DNA of 26,386 bases from Folioceros fuciformis (taxonomy: Eukaryota > Anthocerotophyta > Anthocerotopsida > Anthocerotales): contig JBNGIO010006136.1 of assembly GCA_049999805.1 (NCBI GenBank), positions 191,654 through 218,039 on the forward strand, in the 5' to 3' direction. Both the position numbers and the translations under genes were made by a program. A model generated the notes under the pieces. That model was not told the DNA's origin and ran no database searches. It saw nothing but the letters and a program-made list of their open reading frames with translations. Positions within the stretch are counted from its first letter, which is position 1; every line of letters begins with the position of its first letter. Shown here piece after piece: positions 19,711 through 26,386 of this stretch.

Positions 19711-21964
19711 ATGGATTTTCTGGATGCCGCCAGCAGCAACTCCAGTGAGGCTGGATCTTCCTCGGATGCGCACTCTTCACTTGGCTCTATCTTCTCGTCC
19801 CTGGATTCGAATGAGGATTCTGTCCTGAAGGTGGATGGCAGCGATGGTGAGGCGGGCACTGCTGGGGCATTCAGCGACTTGGGAGCTGTCGATAGTGTGG
19901 TTCGAGTGACTAATGTAGTCCGTGGATGTGGCCTTGATTATGGCGCCAGCGATACAATGCTTGGCCAAGAAACTGCTGTTTGTGCTCGACAGAAGACTAC
20001 AAAGTCAGATTCACGTTCTCCTACTGCCCTCGATAGGATGACAGACACGCCGTGCGCTTCGATGCCACATAGTAAGGCCAAGTCAGAACGCAGTGTCGCC
20101 GTCTCTGGCAGGAGGAAGGTGTTTGTGCTCAGCCTCGATGGTGGCGGGATTCGCGGTGTTATTGCTGCACGCGTCCTTTCCAACTTAGAGTCTGTGCTTC
20201 AGGTTTTCCACTGAACTTGTGTCAGCATCGCCGCACCTCCACTCTGTGCTTCAGGTTAGTTGCCAACCTTGTATGCTCGTAGTCTGAGGGCCTCATGGAT
20301 CTTCACACCGTTTTTTGGCAGGAGAAAACTGGTGAGGAAGTGCAACTGTGTGACTACTTCGATCTCATAGCGGGAACCAGCACTGGAGCAATATTGACTG
20401 CAATGATTGCCACTCCTGATGAGACTGGGAAGCCATTGTTCACCGCCAAGGGATGTTGTGACTTCTATGCAAAGTATGGAAAGCGAATATTTAAGAAGCG
20501 TCTGCTGGATCATGTTTTTGGAACTGTGAGGAAGCTCTACCAGCCAAGATATTCAGCTAGGGGATGGGAGAAACTGCTGAAACATTACCTTGTGAGGAAT
20601 GGCATCGCCCTCACACTGAGGGATGTGCTAAAGCCTATTCTTATTGCTTGTTTTGACATCTCTCAAGCTGTACCTTTCTTCTTTGCACGTAGTGCGGCCA
20701 TGAAAGACGAAAGCAGAAACTTCAGGTGTAGCCTGAACCAATTGCACAAAGTGACATTCTGGGGTGTACACGTCTTTGCGTTCGTCCGAGGAGGTTTGAC
20801 CATCTTTGATGATTTTCCACTTATGCAGATTGTGGGAGGCTATCCGAGCGACTACCGCAGCCCCCACTCTCTTTCCACCTGCAGAGATCACGTCGGTTGA
20901 CGGCAGGCAGTCGGCTACGCTGGTGGATGGCTGCATCATTCAAAATAATCCGGTGAGGATTCTACTTTGTGGAGAACAGAATCTCGTCGCACATGTTTTT
21001 TCTGCATCTGAGCCTTGCCACTGGTTGTAGGCACTGTTCGCATTGACTCATGTGCTGGGAAACAATGAGGAGTTCCCCGAGGCAGCTTCTTTACAAGATG
21101 TGATGGTGAGTTTCCATGTCTCCCTCCTGCTGTTCAGGCTCTTTCAACGAAACCATGACCTTTCACGTACAGTACTGTCAAATATCGATATTTGCCAAGA
21201 CAGATTTTGTCACTGGGAGCTGGACAGGTGGATGAAAGCCATGAGCTGCGGCATGCCAAGAAATGGGGTATGACAGGCTGGGTACGCCCCCTCCTAAACA
21301 TCATGATGGCCGGGACCTCCGGTGAGTGTGCTCCTCTCATCTAGCCTTTCTACATTGTTGCTGGCTTTCCATATTGTAGCTATCCATGAAACAGCGTTGC
21401 AACATTCGTGTGATTCATATCCCGCCACATCATGCTTGCAGACACAGTCGACTACCAGCTCGCAGCAGCCTATGCTGGGCATAATTGCTCCCCAAACTAC
21501 CTTCGAATTCAGGTACTTTACTGCTGTAGGTGTCCCTGGGAAGCATTTCCGTCATGCCGTGCTGAGTGGTCTCACTTTGCGAAATCTGGCGTGTTCAGCT
21601 TCTGGGTCTTCAGAAGGAGAAAAGTGCGGTGGATTGCACAAGCAAGAAGAACATTGAGGAGCTGATGAGGGCTTCTGATGACTTACTTCTGCAGCAGGCT
21701 GTGATGTTCAACGCCCACGGAGAAAGAGTGAGAATAGTTGAGACGTACGCTGACCGACTTTCATGGTTTGCTGATCAGTTGATCGCTGAGAAAAAGTACA
21801 GAGATGAACCAGAGCACCTCAGAATGTTCCATCACCAAAAGGCGGCTGGAATTCCATCTAGGTTTGGACCAGCTGCACGTATGCTATCACCTCTTTTCAG
21901 CCATTTAGCAGCCCACGAAAGAGAGTGGGGTTCCAGCGGCAAGTCTGCATCGTTTCGAATTTAA
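19711..21964 (+). CDS. Patatin-like phospholipase (pPLA family)
   Basis: Seven exons: 19711-20202, 20322-20725, 20829-20952, 21031-21105, 21204-21321, 21442-21512, 21599-21964. All are GT-AG and in phase, giving about 549 aa. Patatin-type acyl hydrolases cleave acyl chains from membrane phospho- and galactolipids with a Ser-Asp dyad. The first ~130 residues are Ser/Asp-rich and probably disordered. Then come KVFVLSLDGGGIRGVIAARV (oxyanion loop 143-149), GTSTG with nucleophile Ser184, GKPLFTA, APTLFPPAEI, and VDGCIIQNNP with Asp332, where most patatins have DGG/DGA. ILSLGAGQ, VDYQLAA and NYLRIQ follow. The canonical GTSTG argues against the plant pPLAIII group with GTGxG, although GKPLFTA is pPLAIII-like, so the subgroup is open. 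For the last exon the acceptor at 21598 was preferred over 21613 because it restores the usual RIQ-to-SVD spacing. It should be catalytically competent. Confidence 0.9.
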
Positions 21965-22143
21965 GATGCAGACGGCATAACTAAGTTCTGGAACCCATCA
22001 TCGGCACAGCATTCTGGCCCCATTCATTGCTCGATGATATCTAAGTTGAGAACAAAGTGAAAACGGATCAGCAATCAGCTCTAGCCGATTTCATCTTATA
22101 GCAGAGCAGACCATAGAAGTGGAGGGGGGTGGGAACATCTTGA
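21965..22143. other. Convergent 3' region between patatin and RWDD1 genes
   Basis: Only 179 bp separate the two facing stop codons. Both 3' UTRs must fit or overlap here, so natural antisense overlap of transcript ends is likely. No terminal hairpin or other element stands out. Confidence 0.5.
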
Positions 22144-22914
22144 CTAACTGTTCAACCCAACGTCAGCCTTGCCGGACAAATAATGATTCAACATGTCATC
22201 CTCATCCAAATCCTCATCGCCAAAATCCTCCTCGAAATCATCGATCTCATCCTCGTCCTCGTCATCCGCTGTATCCAGGATGGGCTTTCCACCCTTGCTT
22301 GCCAGAGCCCTACCCGACTCAAACCAGAAACGTCCTGTGATCCTCTTTTCCCTAGCAGCCACCAGAGCTGCTTCCGGAAGCAATTTAGCTCGCTCGAGGG
22401 CCTGTTCCGCCTCAAATCGCTCTCGCCAGGCTAGGAAAGTGGCCACCGTAACCAACTCCCCGTGGGGTTCGATCACCTCATCCTTTTTACTCTCCAGATC
22501 CTCTTCCACGGCGTCCACATCAGGCCCCTGGGTGCCGTAATGTTCCCTCAGCCACTCTTTGGCTGTGGTTACGAGCGTGTAGATCATGGCCATGCCAAGA
22601 TTGCTTTCTATCTCGCGTGTCACCACCTCCTTCAACAGCTTGAGATCATTAGCCTTGACGCCCTGCAAGCTCCTCACATCAAATAGCGGCGGCTCATCAG
22701 GATACTTGGGGGTGTGCGCAAACACAAGAGCTAATCGAACAGGAATGTCTGCCATGTCTTCTTCGTCGTCCCCGGTTGGTGTAATCGTGATCTGAAAGCA
22801 GCGGCTGGCCGTCCCAAGTCCACCCTGCCCACTCTCCAACTCCGCCATGTCCTCCATCAGTATGGCTTGCAGAGCCTCCAATTCCATGTCCTGTTCCTGC
22901 TCGTGCTCGCTCAT
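22144..22914 (-). CDS. RWDD1: RWD-domain protein, RWDD1/DFRP2 (Gir2) homologue
   Basis: A single exon of 256 aa, ATG at 22914, TAG at 22146-22144. The N-terminal RWD domain (about 1-115) has DMELEALQAI, the hallmark YPDEPP, and the helix IYTLVTTAKEWLREH. The C-terminal half has FLAWRERFEAEQALERAK and EKRITGRFWFESGRAL, the DFRP signature, then a very acidic tail. RWDD1/Gir2 proteins bind and stabilise the developmentally regulated GTPase DRG2 (Rbg2) and associate with Gcn1 and translating ribosomes in the cytosol. Binding to DRG2 is inferred from the family. The protein is full length with no disruptions. It is intronless, unlike most genes here, which raises the possibility of a retrocopy. 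No poly(A) remnant follows the stop. Confidence 0.93.
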   Translation of the reverse strand: MSEHEQEQDMELEALQAILMEDMAELESGQGGLGTASRCFQITITPTGDDEEDMADIPVRLALVFAHTPKYPDEPPLFDVRSLQGVKANDLKLLKEVVTREIESNLGMAMIYTLVTTAKEWLREHYGTQGPDVDAVEEDLESKKDEVIEPHGELVTVATFLAWRERFEAEQALERAKLLPEAALVAAREKRITGRFWFESGRALASKGGKPILDTADDEDEDEIDDFEEDFGDEDLDEDDMLNHYLSGKADVGLNS

Positions 22915-23217
22915 CGTGACTGCCCGGTCTCACCCCTTGCTCCCCGCACCTCGCGACCAGCTCCCGAGTTACGTTTGTATTAGGTCGGAATAAAATTCTG
23001 CAGCTCAATCCGTTGACATCAATATGTATGACGTTGTTTTCCTTCCAAATTCTCAAACTTCGAAGTAAGAGAGGTTGGAGAGAGTACCATAATGGAGCCT
23101 ATAACTAGTACTTTTTTATTATTGAAAAAGTGCCATCCACTCCAAAGATTGGAGGTCCGACAAAGGTCTTAGTCGAACATCATTCTCAAAAATTACATAA
23201 CATTCATAAAATATCAT
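22915..23217. other. Promoter side of RWDD1 and intergenic DNA
   Basis: The first ~60 bp upstream of the ATG are GC-rich and the rest is AT-rich. No strong TATA box is seen in the minus orientation, as is common for housekeeping genes. There are no coding signatures. Confidence 0.45.
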
Positions 23218-23249
23218 GATGTGGAATAACAAAGATGTGGAATAACAAA
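23218..23249 (+). repeat. Two tandem copies of a 16-bp unit
   Basis: GATGTGGAATAACAAA occurs twice back to back (23218-23233 and 23234-23249), perfectly. It is a simple local duplication next to the longer repeat that follows. Confidence 0.9.
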
Positions 23250-23283
23250 AAGCCTATCTATCACATGTATAGAAGTAAAAAGT

Positions 23284-23480
23284 GTTCTAAAAATCACGTT
23301 GGCCAATGCTCATTGCAAAGCAATGGATATGCACTGTCAAAAGAAGGCTTTGCAATGGATATGCACTGTCAAAAGAAGGACATGTCGCGTCACATTGTTG
23401 TTGTTCTAAAAATCACATTGGCCAATGCTCTTTGCAAAGCAATGGATATGCACTGTCCAAAGAAGGACATGTCGCGTCAC
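23284..23480 (+). repeat. Two-copy direct repeat with an internal 32-bp duplication
   Basis: Copy 1 (23284-23393) and copy 2 (23403-23480) both run from GTTCTAAAAATCAC through TTGGCCAATGCTC and CAATGGATATGCACTGTC to CATGTCGCGTCAC, with only three or so mismatches. Copy 1 is 32 bp longer because CAATGGATATGCACTGTCAA plus its flank is itself repeated (period 32, starts 23321 and 23353). No family is recognised and it is unlikely to be coding. Confidence 0.9.
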
Positions 23481-23985
23481 GCTGGCTGCAAAGCTATCAA
23501 AATTGCCTTGCCACAAAGATGCCCGAATGATGCCTCACTCTCAACGAGTCACATGTCTATCTTACTACGCGTTAATATCAAAACAACCAACATAGATGCT
23601 TGGACAGTTCAGGCTCTTTTCATTTACTTGGAGACCGTGCTCTCCATGACAATTAGAACCGGCGATCGGGATCCATCTGCCCGCCAACTCTCTTCGTGGA
23701 CATCAAGTAATCTACTATGTGTTTAAGATACCCCTCCTTATCATCAGAGCTGCCTATCCTACTGACCACGGACAAGACGCACGAATCCCATCGGCTGCCC
23801 TCTCCCGTCAACAACCTTTAGTAGCCTTCATTATTTATACAGTTATCCCTACCCGCTCATACCTAAGGCATTAACTATACCATTCATCACCACTTCATGA
23901 CAGCCACCACAGAGGAAAGAGGGAGAATACCATTTCTATGACCTTGATAAACCTTGGCGCACTCCTTGATGAACCTTTCCTTGCT
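23481..23985. other. Intergenic DNA left of the copia element
   Basis: About 500 bp of mixed-composition DNA with no ORF of note, no RNA gene signature and no further copies of the repeats to its left. Confidence 0.5.
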
Positions 23986-24200
23986 TGTTAGGTTTAATTA
24001 GTGATCAATCGTATTTAACCTACTTAGGTTAAATTATATTCAAGGGTCATACCCTTAGGGTTGCCCATACATATTAACAAAGTTTTGTCTTTTTTTTAAA
24101 CACTTGAGATATACACATATATAGTATTGTACACAAAAGTCTCTGCCTCTTGGCTCTCTTGCATATTTTATGCTAAATGACTATCTTGTGATAGTTTACA
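23986..24200 (+). repeat. 5' LTR of the copia element (approximate ends)
   Basis: The right end is set by the primer-binding site that begins at 24201. The left end (TGTTAGG) is the best inverted match to the terminal GTTTACA, but it is only a proposal. A TATATAG-type TATA sequence lies near 24114-24122, before a CT-rich leader, as expected of an LTR. Confidence 0.55.
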
Positions 24201-24213
24201 TGGTATCAAAGCC
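24201..24213 (+). other. Primer-binding site complementary to initiator tRNA-Met
   Basis: TGGTATCAAAGCC is one base away, in its core, from TGGTATCAGAGC, the usual plant copia primer-binding site. It directly follows the proposed LTR end. Confidence 0.8.
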
Positions 24214-25390
24214 TAATCCCTCTGTGCCATTCGATGCAACCACTACACCCTGCACTTGGTCTGCTAAGATTAGCAAACATGCTGCTGCACAGAAATACGA
24301 GAAGCATACATTAGCAATCCATGAGAAGGCAGCCAAATTGCTGAGAAAAATGAATATACTAAGTTCTCACTTCTTGTCTGGGAGATGAAACAGCAACAGG
24401 CACAATGCCTCGAAAGTCTACAAACAGGAGATGTGGCCCCCAACCTAACCACCTGTTTGGACAGAGATAAGATGTGAGAAGAAATTCAGCACATGCTGAA
24501 TATTCAAAATTTGATTAGCAAAGAGGGAGACAAACCTCACATTGCTGCGAAAGGAGAAGGAATACACCTCCACCTTGCCCACACCCAATTCGTCAAGTAG
24601 CATATCCAACTGCACCACAAGCAAGACGATCATCAGAAGTGGTTCTAACCAACGTGGTTTACAGACAATTAGTTGTGCTAAGGCAATAGCGCAATGGCAT
24701 AGCCATTGCTCTACTAATTGGAGGCTTGGATGCTGACCTTGTACCAGAAGTCGAATTCCTGAAAAACGCTTATGAGATATGAAAAAAAAAAAAAAAAAAA
24801 AAAAAAAAAACGGCAGTGTTAACCCTGTGTGCAGTGAAACACGAATTCTATAATCTAAAGATGAGAGAGGGAGAAAAGGTATCGAACTTCACAAGCAAGT
24901 TTCGACATCTAAAAGCTTAAATTGCATCACTCATTGGAACCAAGATGGGTGAAGTGGATGTTGTTGCTGAGCTCCTCATTAGACTACCACCTTCGTACCA
25001 GTCATTTATTACTAGCCAGAATGGCCCTATGCGGACTACACATGATGCTGCTGCTTCTAGAAGTGTAAGCACCATCACCCTTGAAGAGGTCATCGATGCC
25101 TTGTACCAGGAAGAGCACAGCAGAATGTTTTCGATGGGAGCTCCTAAGAGCTGAACAGAGAAGGCATTAGCAACAAATCATAGGACATTCAAAGGAAAAG
25201 GCAAGGCAGGAGGTAAACCTGTGCAAACTTCTGATTTCTCTAGCCCATCTAAACGACCTGGAATTGCAACTGGTGTGGCATAGCCGTTCATTGGGCTCGA
25301 GAATGCAAGAAGAAGAAGGTAGGAGAACCTCGAAGAACTCCTAAGAATACTGCAACTGTTGCGATTAAGGAGAAGAACATCGGTGACACC
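24214..25390 (+). pseudogene. Copia gag remnant with zinc knuckle
   Basis: The left part is heavily broken. Recognisable pieces start at about 24840 (a FTSKFRHLK-like stretch), continue through LLIRLPPSYQSF and TLEEVIDALYQEE (24945-25154), the typical UBN2-type copia gag core, and end with a CCHC knuckle C-x2-C-x4-H-x4-C (CNWCGIAVHWAREC) at about 25264-25305. Several in-frame stops interrupt it. A run of 29 A (24782-24810) falls in the expected YEIWKK region. Confidence 0.75.
24782..24810 (+). repeat. Homopolymer of 29 A inside the gag remnant
   Basis: An uninterrupted A29 run. It sits between two parts of the gag core rather than at an element end, so it is more likely an expanded lysine-codon tract than a poly(A) tail. 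Confidence 0.95.
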
Positions 25391-25606
25391 AAACCAACGG
25401 TGAAGATACTTACAGTCTGCCTCGCTAGATCCATAAGTGATGAGGGTGGCTGGTATTTAGACTTTGGTGCCACGTCACACATCTACAAAAACAAGGATCA
25501 GTTCTATATGCTGAAAGCTGATCACACAGCGAAAAGAGTTCTGCTGGGAGATGAAAGGAACCATTCCAGTCTTCCTATTCTAGGCTGTGGGACATGCAAG
25601 TTCACT
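25390..25606 (+). pseudogene. Copia protease remnant with altered active site
   Basis: GGWYLDFGATSHI (about 25444-25482) corresponds to the aspartic protease motif WxLDSGAS/TxH of plant copia elements. Ser of the D-S/T-G triad reads Phe here (TTT), which would be expected to inactivate it. The frame ends in TGA shortly after GCGTCKF-like sequence. Confidence 0.75.
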
Positions 25607-26132
25607 TGATATCTGTACCCTTCATCATAAGGCAAGCTTAGTCTCCAAACATTCCCAACGCCTTGCTATCCTATGGCATGTCAGGCTTGGTCATGTTAAT
25701 AAACAAAAACTAGTAGACATGTCTCTACAAGAGTGTCATTTAGAACCCTTACCTCAAGCCTTTAAGGACCTGCCGTCTTGTGAAGCCTGCATTGTTGCAA
25801 ACAGAAGGCTCATCCTTTTCCAGTCGCAGCATCCTACAGAGCCACAAATGTGTTAGAACTAGTGCATGCAGACATCTCTAGAAAAATGCAAATCCCATCT
25901 CTGGGAATTCCATATATTACCTACGCATCACAAATGATTACTCTCGCTACACTTGGACATATCCAATGCAACTGAAGAGTGACACCTTCGATCTTTTTCG
26001 AGAATGGCTGCTGATGGCTGAAAAACAGATAGGACATTTCGTTAAATATATCTGGACTGACAATGGAACAGAATTCCTGAACCACGCTTTTGATACATTC
26101 CTCCAAGAGAGTGTAGGGTTATTAAAGCCCAA
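25607..26132 (+). pseudogene. Copia GAG-pre-integrase and truncated integrase remnant
   Basis: LWHVRLGHVNKQKL followed by CEAC (about 25668-25795) is the His-His-Cys-Cys region before the integrase core. LVHADIS (about 25860) contains the first catalytic Asp, and WTDNGTEF (about 26053-26076) the second. A stop near 25856 and a frameshift near 25915-25920 separate them. The frame is lost just after FLQES as the neighbouring sequence begins, so the third acidic residue is missing. Confidence 0.8.
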
Positions 26133-26386
26133 TGTGCTTAGACTAATGTGTTTAGTCTAATATTAGTGTCTAGTTAAGTACCATTAGTTTATATTAGCTT
26201 AAGCTAATCTGTAGGAAGCATCCTGTGCGCTTCTTGTGAAGCTTCCTAGGGAGCTCTTCTAGAGGGTATAAATACCCCCTTGAGCTCCCTTGCATATAGA
26301 GACTCTGTGTGAGAGTGTGACCTCTCTTTTCTCCTCTCATCCTTGCCTCCTCCTCTTCTCTCCTTCACCATGCAGCTCCTCTAGCG
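26133..26386 (+). mobile_element. Second LTR-like sequence inserted in the integrase region (runs off the window)
   Basis: It starts TGTGCTTAG where the integrase reading frame ends. A TATA box GGGTATAAATACCC (core 26267-26274, itself a near-perfect palindrome) is followed by CT-rich leader sequence, as in a copia-type LTR. It shows no similarity by eye to the LTR at 23986-24200. A 9-bp perfect inverted repeat (TTAGACTAA / TTAGTCTAA, 26138-26160) lies near its left end. Its right end is outside the window. Confidence 0.5.

Larger units (their letters stand above)
23986..26132 (+). mobile_element. Decayed Ty1/copia retrotransposon, truncated on the right
   Basis: A probable 5' LTR (23986-24200, TGTTAGG...GTTTACA) is followed directly by a primer-binding site. 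Then come, in plus-strand order but in broken frames, a gag remnant with a CCHC zinc knuckle, a protease remnant, a GAG-pre-integrase zinc region and the start of the integrase core. The order gag-protease-integrase places it in Ty1/copia. Stops and frameshifts occur throughout, so it is dead. Reverse transcriptase, RNase H and the 3' LTR are absent because a different sequence begins at about 26133. Confidence 0.85.

Noticed and set aside
21566-21613. Alternative acceptor at 21611-21613 for the last patatin exon
   Set aside because: It would shorten the conserved spacing between RIQ and SVD by five residues; the acceptor ending at 21598 keeps it.
23284-23480. CRISPR-like array
   Set aside because: There are only two long direct copies with no spacers, in a plant nuclear context.
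23235-23726. 163-codon plus-strand ORF across the local repeats
   Set aside because: The sequence is dominated by recent direct duplications and has no domain; it is open by chance.

Overview
The window is nuclear DNA of a land plant. The evidence is short GT-AG introns in almost every gene, plant-type gene families (Mei2-like RNA-binding protein, FRO ferric reductase, plant GT47 exostosin, Pelle-type receptor kinase, patatin) and Ty1/copia LTR sequences. The compact layout (eight genes in about 21 kb, introns mostly 50-270 bp) fits a bryophyte or another seed-free plant, but the sequence alone does not fix the species.

Layout: 1-1370 is non-coding DNA and the leader of a 10-exon Mei2-like gene (1371-5358, +), followed by a long 3' region. 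6300-7287 is intergenic with a degenerate GGATTCTA-type repeat. 7288-13675 holds three minus-strand genes: a nine-exon GT47 glycosyltransferase, an intronless four-membrane-helix protein lying just upstream of it in the same reading frame, and an eight-exon FRO-type ferric reductase. Two tRNA-derived sequences flank the reductase. A probable solo LTR (14783-15010) ends about 90 bp before the start of a receptor-like kinase (15102-17199, +) that has almost no ectodomain. The 3' end of the kinase has been tandemly duplicated (521-bp period). Next come a mitochondrial ribosomal protein mS35 gene (18127-19111, +) and a patatin-like lipase (19711-21964, +), facing an intronless RWDD1/DFRP2 homologue (22144-22914, -). 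The right end (23986-26386) is a decayed Ty1/copia element, broken at about 26133 by a second, unrelated LTR-like sequence.

The genes are ordinary, unrelated housekeeping or signalling functions and do not form a pathway or cluster. I reconstructed exon structures by reading splice sites and checking reading phase across each junction. The Mei2-like, GT47, FRO, kinase and patatin models are phase-consistent throughout. The first intron of mS35 is the weakest junction.

I found no clearly new biological system. The points most worth a second look are: the single in-frame TAG between the four-helix ORF and the GT47 gene, with a possible 96-nt intron that would remove it; the LTR that may supply the kinase promoter; the duplicated kinase tail; and a GC-AG intron placed just before the kinase DFG motif.
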